From Acidobacteriota bacterium (GTDB lineage: Bacteria > Acidobacteriota > Terriglobia > Bryobacterales > Bryobacteraceae), in assembly GCA_016213725.1 (NCBI GenBank), contig JACQZS010000109.1:1-42439 (forward strand): DNA of 42,439 bases, written 5' to 3'. Positions 1-8,444 of this stretch are shown here, in pieces. Numbering within the stretch: position 1 is the first letter of the stretch; each line of letters begins with the position of its first letter. The translations under genes and the position numbers were made by a program. The notes under the pieces are model-generated. The model saw only the letters and a list, made by a program, of their open reading frames with translations. It was not told the origin of the DNA and searched no databases.

Positions 1-913
1 AGCGGTGCTCCCAGGAGCCCAGAACGTTCGGATATTCGAACGTTGCGATCATCGTGTCGGGCGTTTCGGTGTCGTCCTGGAACCAGTACTTGCCGCCCTG
101 CGCCGCGACGCCGCGCGGCATGGCGTCGCCCAATGCCATCTGCACGATGTCGAGCATGTGAATGCCGGAGTCGGTCAATTGCCCGCCGGCGTAATCCCAG
201 AAGAAGCGAAAGTACGAGTACGAATTGGGATAGACGCCGAAGCGGTTGGGATTGAACTGGCGCGCCGGTGCCGGGCCGAGCCACAGATTCCAATCGAGGC
301 CCGCCGGTACGCTACCGTCCGGCGGCGCGCCGATGCCCTTGGCGGGCTGGTTGCTGTAGATCCACGCGCGCACAAAGGTCACCTTGCCCAGGTCGCCGTT
401 GCGCACCATCTCGCATGCCTTTTGAAAGTGCGCGCCGGAGCGCTGCCACGTCCCGGCCTGCACTACCCGGTTGTACTTCCGCGCGGCCTGAACCATGACG
501 GCGCCTTCGTCCACCGCCACGCAGGCGGGTTTCTCCACGTAGACGTCCTTGCCGGCTTTGCAGGCCTCCACGGTGATGTAGGGATGCCAGTGGTCCGGCG
601 TGGAGATGCAGATAGCGTCGATGGACTTGTCTGCCAGAATCTCGCGGAAGTCGCTGACCGCCTTCGGCTGCTGCCCGGCACGGTTGGCCCGCGCCACAGC
701 CCGTTCGAGATTCGGCTGATAGACGTCGCACAGCGCCTTCACCTCCACGCCGCCTTGCGCGATGGCGGCGCCGAGGTTCTCAGAGCCCATTACGCCGGTG
801 CCGATGAAGGCGAGCGAGATGCGGTCGTTGGCCGAATAGGCAGGCCGCCCAAGAGTTGTAGCGGCGGCGGTGGTGTAGAGAAAGTCGCGGCGGGCAAGCA
901 GGTCGGGGGGCAT
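1..913 (-). CDS. Gfo/Idh/MocA family oxidoreductase with Tat-type signal, 3' end outside window
   Basis: NAD(P)-dependent oxidoreductase of the Gfo/Idh/MocA family, which acts on sugars or cyclitols. The frame is open from the ATG at 913 to the window edge, so the C-terminus is missing (about 304 residues visible). The N-terminus carries a twin-arginine motif (ARRDFLYTT, residues 7-15) and a short hydrophobic Ala/Thr stretch, as in exported family members. It is followed by a Rossmann segment with a GTGVMG glycine motif near residues 42-47, the acidic end of beta-2 (CDVYQPN), the family signature EKPACVA, and a GGQLTDSGIHMLDIV motif in the C-terminal domain. The exact substrate cannot be told from sequence. 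It is divergent from the LRR gene across an 80-base gap. Family assignment is firm; export is inferred from the Tat motif. Confidence 0.87.
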   Translation of the reverse strand, partial: MPPDLLARRDFLYTTAAATTLGRPAYSANDRISLAFIGTGVMGSENLGAAIAQGGVEVKALCDVYQPNLERAVARANRAGQQPKAVSDFREILADKSIDAICISTPDHWHPYITVEACKAGKDVYVEKPACVAVDEGAVMVQAARKYNRVVQAGTWQRSGAHFQKACEMVRNGDLGKVTFVRAWIYSNQPAKGIGAPPDGSVPAGLDWNLWLGPAPARQFNPNRFGVYPNSYSYFRFFWDYAGGQLTDSGIHMLDIVQMALGDAMPRGVAAQGGKYWFQDDTETPDTMIATFEYPNVLGSWEHR

Positions 914-1039
914 TGTATCGATGCTACAACACGCCCCACCCTGCACTTGTTACCGCTGAGCCGCTCAGTCCCATGGCACAATTACCTCACGCCGATGAAT
1001 CGAACTCCGGAGCTGCTGCACCAGCTCGTCCGGGACTAG

Positions 1040-2662
1040 GTGAGCGCCTTCGAAGGCGACTCTGCCGCCTTGGAACGCCTCAACCTCTATTACGAGCGCA
1101 GCTTCACGCCCGCCGACCGCAAAGCCGAGATCTGGCGCCGGGTCTACGCCTTCCGCCAGCGCTCTTCCCGCGTTCCGAAGAACTACCTCGCGCTCGAAGA
1201 GGCGCAACTCGTGCTCGCTCAGGATGCGGGCTACCCGAACTGGGAAGCGTTTCTGTCCGCCGTCGCTGCCGGCGGTCCGCCCAACCCTGCGTTCGAATTC
1301 GATCCGGCCGAACTCTGCATCGCGCCGCGCCGCAGGCTGACGGAAGCCGAATGGGATTCATTGCTGGCCGTGGCGGCCGAGCACCGCGTCACCAGCCTGG
1401 AGGAGCACGGCCTCATGACGGACCGGGTACTGCACAAGGTAGCCGCTCTCCCACACATCAAAGATCTCCGGCTGGGCGGCTCGCGGGAACTCACCGACGA
1501 CGGGCTGCTGGCCCTCGCCCGCATGCCGCAGCTCGAGCGGCTGGACCTCAGCGAATACTCCGGCGGAAGACTCACTGACCGGGGCCTGGAGGCGCTTGCG
1601 CACTTGCCGGGGCTGCGGCAATTGGAGATGTGCTGGCAGGGCGGCATCACCGATGCCGGTGTGGCGCATCTGAAGCACTGTCCGCTGCTCGAATCCGTCA
1701 GCCTCATGGGCGCACCCGTGGGTGATGGTCTGGTGGAGGTGTTGGCCGGGAAGGCGCATCTCAAACGCTTCAGCTCGGGCCGCCTCACCACCGACCGCGG
1801 CCTCGCGAGGCTGCGCGAACTCCCGCTGCTGCACTCAGCCGAACCCGGCTTCCACCTTCTGCTCGATGGGCCGTTCTCCGGCAGCGGACTCGCGCAGCTC
1901 GCCGGCCTGCCAGGAATTGTGGAACTCGACCTCTTCTGGCACGTCACAGGACTCGCGCCGGGCGCCTTCGCGCATCTGGCTTCCCTGCCCAATCTCCAGA
2001 TGCTGGGCTGCGACGGCGATCTCAGCGGCGACGAAGCCATGGCGCACATCGCCGCACTGCCCCGCCTGCGCCGCCTCCGAATTCAGGAGAGTGCGGCCAC
2101 CGATGAAGGATTCGTGGCGCTCAGCCGTTCGCAGTCCATCGAGTTCATCTGGGCTCGTGAAAGCGTGCATTTCTCTGACCGCGGCTTCCTCGCCTTCAGC
2201 CAGATGTCCGCTCTGCGCAGCTTGGGCATCAGCCTGCAACGCGTCTCCGACTCCGCGCTCGCCGTCTTGCCGCACTTCCCGGAATTGCGCGAGCTCACAC
2301 CGGTGGGCTTGCAGGACGCGGGCTTCGCCCATGTGGGCCGCTGTCAAAGACTGGAGCGGCTCACTTGCATGTACTGCCGCGATTCGACCGATTTGGCCAC
2401 CGAACAGATCACCGCGCTTCCGCTGAAGTACTACTACGCCGGCCTGACGAAGATCACTGACCGCAGCCTGGAACTGCTGGGCGGCATCGACTCACTGGGG
2501 GAGATCGAGTTCTGCGAGTGCCGGTTTGTCACCGACGCCGGCATCCCGTTCCTGACGCGTCTGCCCAATCTGAAGCGCGTGGGCTTCGGCGGACTGCCGC
2601 ATGTCACTCTGACGGGCACGCAGATCTTTCCGCCGCACGTTACGGTGCGGCACTCGAATTGA
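1040..2662 (+). CDS. Leucine-rich-repeat (RNI-like) protein
   Basis: Protein of 540 residues made mostly of leucine-rich repeats of the cysteine-containing/RNI type. At least ten units follow the pattern LTDxGLxxLAxLPxLExLDL (first clear ones near residues 145-230, last near 475-530). Such solenoids bind other proteins; no catalytic domain is visible. The first 75 residues form a separate helical module (FRQRSSRVPKNYLALEEAQL) known in front of repeat domains in Acidobacteria-type proteins. No signal peptide or membrane segment is seen, so it is probably cytoplasmic. The only start in the uninterrupted frame is the GTG at 1040, directly after an in-frame TAG at 1037-1039 and without a clear Shine-Dalgarno. 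The same frame continues upstream to an ATG at 995 (see findings), so the true N-terminus is doubtful. It converges on the GH106 gene with 17 bases between stops. Confidence 0.8.
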   Translation: MSAFEGDSAALERLNLYYERSFTPADRKAEIWRRVYAFRQRSSRVPKNYLALEEAQLVLAQDAGYPNWEAFLSAVAAGGPPNPAFEFDPAELCIAPRRRLTEAEWDSLLAVAAEHRVTSLEEHGLMTDRVLHKVAALPHIKDLRLGGSRELTDDGLLALARMPQLERLDLSEYSGGRLTDRGLEALAHLPGLRQLEMCWQGGITDAGVAHLKHCPLLESVSLMGAPVGDGLVEVLAGKAHLKRFSSGRLTTDRGLARLRELPLLHSAEPGFHLLLDGPFSGSGLAQLAGLPGIVELDLFWHVTGLAPGAFAHLASLPNLQMLGCDGDLSGDEAMAHIAALPRLRRLRIQESAATDEGFVALSRSQSIEFIWARESVHFSDRGFLAFSQMSALRSLGISLQRVSDSALAVLPHFPELRELTPVGLQDAGFAHVGRCQRLERLTCMYCRDSTDLATEQITALPLKYYYAGLTKITDRSLELLGGIDSLGEIEFCECRFVTDAGIPFLTRLPNLKRVGFGGLPHVTLTGTQIFPPHVTVRHSN

Positions 2663-2679
2663 CTGGCTCTGCGGAGCGC

Positions 2680-5600
2680 CTACTTCCGAATCACCTGAAC
2701 CGGCCCGATGAGGCCCGAGGGCAGCAGTGGTGAATCCGCGCGGTAGAACTGTTGTGTGGTGTAGGTGTACTTCTTCTCCACGCCCGGCTGCTGGTCGCCG
2801 ATGAGGCGGTTCACCCATAGGTTCGTCACCTTCACAACAATCTGGTTGGCGCCGGGCTTGAGCACGGAGGTCACGTCCACCCGGAACGGCTTCTTCCACA
2901 CAATGCCCAGCGGCTTGCCGTTCACCGTGACTTCGGCGATATTCCTCACGTCGCCAAGATCGAGCCACAGGTGCCCTCCCTTGCCAAACCAATCGTTGGC
3001 GGCCTGCAACGTCTTCGTGTAGGTGGCCGTGCCGGAAAAGTACTTTACGCCGGCGTCGCTGCTTTGGCTCCAGGATGCCAGGCGATCCAGCGTGATCTTC
3101 GCCGGAGCGCCTCTACCGGCCTGGAACGCGACGTCCCACGCCCCCTCCACCGCACCCAGCGTTTGCTCGGTGATCTTGAGCGGAGCGCGTGATGGCGTGG
3201 CCGCAGCCTTTCGGAACACGACGAACACCGCTTCGTGGGGATCCAGGTGCAGCGCCACGGCCGTGCGTCCGCCGGCGATGGTATAAGGCGCGGGCGCCGT
3301 TTGGCCCGTTTGTGGATACCAGAACTCCGGCGCTTTGCCCTGCACTCGGAAAGTGGCCTCGAGCGCCTCTGCGCGATCGTTGCGGTTGTCCACCCAATAG
3401 ACGTCGCCGTCAGCCAGCTTGCGGTGCACGAACATGAGGTTCGTGTTGCTCTGCGGCTTGTTGTATTCGAAGTCGGGGCTGCTGTTGGCCGAAACCAGCG
3501 CATCGGCGACACTGGCCTCCTTCACCTTGCCGGAACCCCACAGCTCACCTACGATCGCGCGGAACTCCGCCGGATCGTCGCTCAGGCTGGGCGTATCCAG
3601 CGGTTTCGGGCCAGCCACTGCGGCGCCGGCCTTCACCAGGTCGCGGATCTTCCTGAGCACAGCAAGCGGCATGTAGCGGCTGTGCGCGTCCAGGTAGAGC
3701 AGGCTGTAGTTCATTCCGCTCGGCGTCACCAGGCGGCCCCTGTTGACAGTGAGCTTGTTCAGCACCACGTCAGAGCTGACGTAGTCGAAATTGTAGCCGG
3801 ACGGGATCGCCGGCGGATTGGCGCTGAACAGCGCCGTGACGTTGGAGTCTTCGCCATAGTAGTAAGCAATGTCGGCCACGAACTTGCCCTGCTGCAGCAT
3901 GTACGAACTCCGCGCCAAGTAGGTGGTCCACGGCTTGGCCTGTTCGGCCCAGGTCTCGTGCCGCGTGAACCACTGGCCGAAGGGTCCCAGGCCCAGGCCC
4001 GGCACCTTGTCGTTTACCGGTTGGTGAACCGACGTGTGGATCACAAAGCGGTTGAGGCCCATCGCCAGTTCGCGGTCCGCAGTGGGCTTGAGCGTCTCAG
4101 GCGAAAACGACCAGGCGCCGGTGCCCGCCGTCAGCGACTCCGCGGCCACAATGTTCTGCCCATAGATGTGCGCCACCGAGGCCGATTCGCGGATGTCGGC
4201 ATCGTACCGTTCGGACTCCTGGCCTGGACGCGGCGTCCACATCGCACTCATGGGAATGTCCGCATTCTTCTTGGCATCCATGCCGTCTCCGATGAAAGCG
4301 CGGCCGCTTTCGTGCGACTCCGTATAGCGCCGCAGGCCGCGCGCATGCAGGATCTCACCGATCTCGTCGTAGTGGTTTTCGGCGATCAGCTCGCCGATAG
4401 TCTTTCGGAAATCCCACAGGAAACGGTCGCTCGCCGCCGCGCTTTCCACCACGTGACCGGTGAGAACGGGCAGCCACGGCAGCGGTTCGTATCCACGCCG
4501 CTTGGTGAACTGCGCCAGCATGTCGTCGGTCCAGTTCTGCGTGCCTGCCTCGTAGCTGTCGAGCACCATGAACTGCAACCCGCGCTTGCCCATCAACTCG
4601 CCCAGCGTGTCCTGATACTGGTCGAGATACTGCTCTTCGTAGGACTTCACATGCGCCTTGTTCAGCTTGTCAACCTCAAGCCCCGTCGCCTCGGGCGAGG
4701 CCGGGTGGTTTGTAATGCCGAGGAGAGAATAGCCCAGACGCAGAACCATCCATTTGCCGGCGGGCGGCGTCCAATCCAGCGTGCCATCGGCGCGCATCTT
4801 TGAAGTGAGATCGACCACCGTGGATTTCGTCACGGCCGCGCTGTCAGCGGCCGCTGGAGTGGCGGCCGAGTAGAGTTCGTTCGCTGCCGCGAAGGCCGCC
4901 TTCTCTTCCACCCGGTTCACCCGTGCGCCGGTGTGCAGCACGAGTTCGGAGATCTGGTGGGCCGTCGGCGCCGCCGGCGCACGGCCCCCGCCAAATCCTC
5001 CAAATCCGCCGGCGGGCGCAGGCGGAGGCGTCTTGAAGCTCATGCGAAAGTACTTCGCTGTCGTTGGCTCGAAGGCCACGGTCTTGGATGCCATGCCTGC
5101 CGCGGGTATCACTGCCACCGTCCGGAAGCGTACTCCGTCGCCGCTCGCTTCTAGTTCCTGGTTGCTGCCGCCCGCGGGCCGGCCGAACGATCGGCCACCG
5201 CTGCTCGGCAACACCAACGTCAGCGCCCGCACGGTCTGCGGCTTCGCAAACTCGAATTGAATCCAGGCCTTTTCGCCCACGGGCGCCATGGGCAGCGCCG
5301 CCGCTGTCGCCACGTCCCCGTCGGTCAACTGATTGAGGTCGAACTTGCCTCCGCTGGACGTCACGGCCGGGGTCAGTTGTGAGACAGGCACTTCGCTTTC
5401 CGGCAAACGGAAAGCGACCACTGCGACGTCGGCGTAATACTGCGGCTTGGGCGCCGTGTTCGGCTCAGTCAAGCCGAAGCCGCGGCTCGCGAAGGCAATG
5501 TTCTGGAAAGGACCCGTTACGCCAGGCGGCCTCGGCACCGCCCCCGCAAAGGGCCGTCCGCCTTCCACCACCGTTTCGCTCCAAACGAATTTCTTCATCG

Positions 5601-6018
5601 CCTGCCCGGGCTTCACCCAAGGCCCGCCGCTCTCGCTCCATCCGGGCGACCCGGCAATGGCCATCTCCAGCTTCAACTGGTCTGCGAGTTGGGCCGTAAA
5701 GCGGAAGGCGTCCTTCCACTCCGGAGTCATGTAAACCAATCGCTTCGATACCACCTGCGGGGTCATCAGGGCCGCGTCGAAGTTCTGGAATCCGCCAATG
5801 CCCACCCGCTTCATCCACTCGAGGTCGGCCCTGATGCCGTCCTTCGTGATGTTCCCGTTCATCCAGTGCCACCAAACTCGGGGCTTCGCACTGTCGGGCG
5901 GATTCTGGAATCCGGCCAGCAGTGGATCTCCACCTGCCTGGCCCAGGATCGCCGACACCCCCGCCAGCAGTAACACGGCCGCAGCCGCAGCCTTTGCACC
6001 CACTCCATTAACCTGCAT
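2680..6018 (-). CDS. GH106 family alpha-L-rhamnosidase, secreted
   Basis: Large glycosyl hydrolase of 1112 residues matching GH106, whose characterised members remove alpha-L-rhamnose from pectic rhamnogalacturonan and other glycans. An Ala/Leu-rich signal peptide (residues 1-28) precedes the family signature PRVWWHWMNGNITKDGIRAD at about 45-64 and GSPGWSESGGPWV near 122-134. A discoidin-like region (about 210-350) ends in a Gly/Pro linker (PAGGFGGFGGGRAPA). The catalytic region follows, and the C-terminus is a galactose-binding-like beta-sandwich (VKVTNLWVNRLIGDQQPG). The length is typical for the family. The ATG at 6018 has an AGGAG ribosome site five bases upstream. The gene lies 100 bases downstream of GH3 on the same strand, so they may be co-transcribed. 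Family assignment is strong; substrate is inferred. Confidence 0.88.
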   Translation of the reverse strand: MQVNGVGAKAAAAAVLLLAGVSAILGQAGGDPLLAGFQNPPDSAKPRVWWHWMNGNITKDGIRADLEWMKRVGIGGFQNFDAALMTPQVVSKRLVYMTPEWKDAFRFTAQLADQLKLEMAIAGSPGWSESGGPWVKPGQAMKKFVWSETVVEGGRPFAGAVPRPPGVTGPFQNIAFASRGFGLTEPNTAPKPQYYADVAVVAFRLPESEVPVSQLTPAVTSSGGKFDLNQLTDGDVATAAALPMAPVGEKAWIQFEFAKPQTVRALTLVLPSSGGRSFGRPAGGSNQELEASGDGVRFRTVAVIPAAGMASKTVAFEPTTAKYFRMSFKTPPPAPAGGFGGFGGGRAPAAPTAHQISELVLHTGARVNRVEEKAAFAAANELYSAATPAAADSAAVTKSTVVDLTSKMRADGTLDWTPPAGKWMVLRLGYSLLGITNHPASPEATGLEVDKLNKAHVKSYEEQYLDQYQDTLGELMGKRGLQFMVLDSYEAGTQNWTDDMLAQFTKRRGYEPLPWLPVLTGHVVESAAASDRFLWDFRKTIGELIAENHYDEIGEILHARGLRRYTESHESGRAFIGDGMDAKKNADIPMSAMWTPRPGQESERYDADIRESASVAHIYGQNIVAAESLTAGTGAWSFSPETLKPTADRELAMGLNRFVIHTSVHQPVNDKVPGLGLGPFGQWFTRHETWAEQAKPWTTYLARSSYMLQQGKFVADIAYYYGEDSNVTALFSANPPAIPSGYNFDYVSSDVVLNKLTVNRGRLVTPSGMNYSLLYLDAHSRYMPLAVLRKIRDLVKAGAAVAGPKPLDTPSLSDDPAEFRAIVGELWGSGKVKEASVADALVSANSSPDFEYNKPQSNTNLMFVHRKLADGDVYWVDNRNDRAEALEATFRVQGKAPEFWYPQTGQTAPAPYTIAGGRTAVALHLDPHEAVFVVFRKAAATPSRAPLKITEQTLGAVEGAWDVAFQAGRGAPAKITLDRLASWSQSSDAGVKYFSGTATYTKTLQAANDWFGKGGHLWLDLGDVRNIAEVTVNGKPLGIVWKKPFRVDVTSVLKPGANQIVVKVTNLWVNRLIGDQQPGVEKKYTYTTQQFYRADSPLLPSGLIGPVQVIRK

Positions 6019-6118
6019 GTGTTCTCCTGGCGCCCGATCACCAGCTCATTCGCTGAATGCAACGGCTGCGTGGGCGCTCAAGATCATACGCCTTTCAGTC
6101 CCCTGCAGCTACGGGGTC

Positions 6119-7957
6119 CTAGTAGCGCAGCCCGAACCCCCGCGCAAACTGGTACTCGCCCTTCTTGTCCGCTACCTGCTCCATGGTCTTCGGCCAATTG
6201 AAGCTCAGCTTGCCGGTCGGCTTGTAGTCTCCGAAGAGCACGTCACTCACTCCGCGCCCTTCCGTGCCCGGATACCAAGCCGCCACCACTCCATCAGCCT
6301 GCTCCAGAACGTCGCCCAGGATCATCGGCCGTCCGGATATCACAACGACCACGACCGGAATCCCCGCCTTCTTCATATTGCGGAACGCCTCCATGTCCTT
6401 GGCATCCAGCGCCAGGTCCGCCGCGTCTCCGAACATCTCCGCGTAGGGGCCTTCCCCAACCACCAGCACTCCCAGCGACGCGCCCTCCGCGCCCGTCCCG
6501 TCCAGCGAGTATGTCACCTTCGTTTTGGGTGAGACGGAAGCTTCGATCGCTTTCAGAATCGTAGTGCCGCCGGTGGTCACTTCGCCGCTCTTGCCCTGCC
6601 ACTCGATAGTCCAGCCGCCGCACTGATTGCCGAGATTGGAAGCGTTCTTGCCGCCTACGTGAATGCGCGCGGCCTGCTTCGAGATCGGCAGTACTTTCTT
6701 TTCGTTCTTCAGCAATACCAGCGATTCACGCACTGCCTGGCGCGCCACCTGGCGGTGGGCCTCGGAACCGAACTGGCTCCACAGACTGCGGTCGGCCAGC
6801 TGCGACCGGTTCTTATCCATCAGTCCCATGGCGAACTTCACGCGCAGAATGCGCGTTACCGCGTCGTCGATGCGCGACATCGGCACTTGCCCCTCGTCCA
6901 CCAGTTCTTTCAGGTTCTTGATAAAGTCCCTGTATTGCTTGGTCACCATCGCCATGTCCATGCCGGCGTTGATCGAGATGGCGATGGCTTTCTTGTAGTT
7001 CTTGTCGATCTGATCGATGGCATTGTAGTCGGAGATCAGGAAGCCTTCAAATCCCAGCTCATTCTTCAGAATCTCCGTCATCAGGCGCTTGCTGGCCGAG
7101 GTCTTCACTCCGTTCCAACTGGTGTAGGACGGCATCACCGTGCCCACGCCTTCCGCGAGGGCTGGCGGATAGCCCGGCAAGTGGATCCGCCGCAGCGTGG
7201 CTTCGTCGAGCTTCACGTCGCCCTGATCCAGTAGCTTCTTCGGGCTCGTACCCGTGCCGTATGTCGTTCCGCCGTCGGCAACGAAATGTTTGGCGCAGGC
7301 CAGGACGGCCAGCGGCGAACTCAGGTCCGAACCTTGCAGCCCGCGGACCGCGGCCGCCCCCAGCCCCTTCACGATCTCTGGATCGTCCGAAAATCCTTCG
7401 TACGTGCGGCCCCAGCGAATGTCCTGCGGCACCGCCACGCACGGCGCGAATGTCCACTGAATGCCCGTGGCCCGAATCTCCAGCGCCGTAATCCGCGAAA
7501 TCTTCTCCACCAGTGCGGCGTTGCGAGTGCAGCCTAGTCCGATGTTGTGCGGGAAAATTACGGCGCCCAGCACGTTGTTGTGCCCGTGCAAGCCGTCCAC
7601 ACCATAGAGAATCGGGATGCCTAGCCGCGATTTCATCGCGCGCTTCTGGTAGCTGTCGTAGAGGTTCGTCCACGCCTCCAGGCTGTTGCCCGCCTTCGGA
7701 TCTGAGTTGCCGCCGCTCAGGAGAGAGCCCAACGACAGATTCTCTACGTCGCTGGCGTCCGCAAGCGACTCCTGGTCGGGTTGCGTCATCTGCCCGATCT
7801 TCTCTTCGAGTGTCATCTTCGCCAGCAGTGCTTTCACCTGCGGGTCGAACGACGAGAGTTTCATTCGCTTCTCGGCCGCGCCCACGTCCGACGCCCAGAA
7901 CAACCCCATGGCCACCAACATCAGCCCGGCCACCGAAACCGCACACATGTTCTTCAT
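6119..7957 (-). CDS. GH3 family beta-glucosidase / exo-beta-glucanase, secreted
   Basis: Glycoside hydrolase family 3, 612 residues from the ATG at 7957, close to the barley ExoI/bacterial exo-1,3/1,4-beta-glucanase type in length. It releases glucose (possibly xylose) from beta-linked oligosaccharides. A signal peptide (residues 1-27, ending GAAEK) precedes a TIM barrel with [13 protein letters not shown] (47-59), [12 protein letters not shown] (118-129), KHFVADGGT (223-231) and the nucleophile region [10 protein letters not shown] with Asp310. The second domain carries VGEGPYAE (500-507), where the ExoI-type acid/base Glu lies, then [15 protein letters not shown] (564-578). The frame is open to a TTG at 8011, but the extra 18 residues do not resemble a signal peptide, so the ATG is preferred. 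It lies divergent from the PadR operator, 155 bases away, and upstream of GH106. Confidence 0.88.
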   Translation of the reverse strand: MKNMCAVSVAGLMLVAMGLFWASDVGAAEKRMKLSSFDPQVKALLAKMTLEEKIGQMTQPDQESLADASDVENLSLGSLLSGGNSDPKAGNSLEAWTNLYDSYQKRAMKSRLGIPILYGVDGLHGHNNVLGAVIFPHNIGLGCTRNAALVEKISRITALEIRATGIQWTFAPCVAVPQDIRWGRTYEGFSDDPEIVKGLGAAAVRGLQGSDLSSPLAVLACAKHFVADGGTTYGTGTSPKKLLDQGDVKLDEATLRRIHLPGYPPALAEGVGTVMPSYTSWNGVKTSASKRLMTEILKNELGFEGFLISDYNAIDQIDKNYKKAIAISINAGMDMAMVTKQYRDFIKNLKELVDEGQVPMSRIDDAVTRILRVKFAMGLMDKNRSQLADRSLWSQFGSEAHRQVARQAVRESLVLLKNEKKVLPISKQAARIHVGGKNASNLGNQCGGWTIEWQGKSGEVTTGGTTILKAIEASVSPKTKVTYSLDGTGAEGASLGVLVVGEGPYAEMFGDAADLALDAKDMEAFRNMKKAGIPVVVVVISGRPMILGDVLEQADGVVAAWYPGTEGRGVSDVLFGDYKPTGKLSFNWPKTMEQVADKKGEYQFARGFGLRY

Positions 7958-8084
7958 ATCTGCTTTCACTCCATGTGATTTGAGAGCCGCAGAGCGCTGA
8001 AACAACTCCAATCCTACACCTAGTCGCCCGCTGCTCCGGGGCTGGAAGTTTACTTGACTCGCCGTGTCTTCCAGCCGACACTAA

Positions 8085-8099
8085 TGTCAGTTACTGACA
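8085..8099 (+). promoter_or_regulatory. Perfect 7+1+7 palindrome, likely PadR operator
   Basis: TGTCAGTtACTGACA is a perfect 7-bp inverted repeat around one central base, 14 bases before the TTG start of the PadR gene and within the intergenic region shared with GH3. PadR-family dimers bind palindromes of ATGT...ACAT type, and here the left arm is ATGTCA. A TTGACT hexamer at 8054-8059 could be a -35 element, but no convincing -10 sits at 17 bases. Binding is inferred from position and symmetry; the palindrome itself is directly visible. Confidence 0.6.
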
Positions 8100-8112
8100 G
8101 GAGTATCGCCGC

Positions 8113-8442
8113 TTGAGCAAACCCACCGATCTCGTCCAGGGCACCCTCGCCCTGCTCATCCTCAAAGTCATTGCGCTGGAGCCCGCACACGGCTGGGCCA
8201 TAGCCCAGCGCATCCGGCAGATCTCGGGAGATGTCCTGCAGGTGGGCACGGGAGCGCTCTATCCGGCTCTGCACAGGTTGGAACAGAACGGCTGGATCCG
8301 CGCCGAATGGGCCGTGAGCGACAACAATCGGCGAGCCCGCTACTATGCGCTCACCGCCGCTGGCCGTAAGGCCCTGCAGCGGGAGTCGAGCGAATGGGAG
8401 CGTCTCTCGGCCGCCATCACTTTGGTAGTGAGGGCCGTTTAG
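8113..8442 (+). CDS. PadR family transcriptional regulator
   Basis: Small winged-helix repressor of 109 residues, normal for the short acidobacterial PadR group. It starts with KPTDLVQGTLALLILKVIAL (recognisable PadR N-terminal helix), then GWAIAQRIRQISGDVLQV, the family hallmark GALYPALHRLEQNGWIRAEW (residues 45-64), and RARYYALTAAGRKAL at the end of the wing. The TTG start at 8113 is chosen because CAGGAG lies at 8098-8103 and no ATG fits. The stop (8440-8442) is two bases before the GTG start of the permease, so the two are translationally coupled and the regulator probably controls the transporter and itself through the palindrome at 8085-8099. The ligand is unknown. Confidence 0.93.
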   Translation: MSKPTDLVQGTLALLILKVIALEPAHGWAIAQRIRQISGDVLQVGTGALYPALHRLEQNGWIRAEWAVSDNNRRARYYALTAAGRKALQRESSEWERLSAAITLVVRAV

Positions 8443-8444
8443 CC

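Noticed and set aside
912..917. TACAAT on the minus strand as -10 of the oxidoreductase gene
   Set aside because: It overlaps the chosen ATG at 913, leaving no room for a transcript start before the codon.
5..1039. 344-residue open frame on the + strand
   Set aside because: Antisense to the Gfo/Idh/MocA gene; no recognisable domain except its last 14 codons, which belong to the LRR N-terminus question.
3235..4803. 522-residue open frame on the + strand
   Set aside because: Entirely antisense to the GH106 gene, His/Arg-rich, no domain.
6060..6118. CCCC...GGGG repeat between GH3 and GH106 as terminator
   Set aside because: Only about 4 bp of stem and no T-run.
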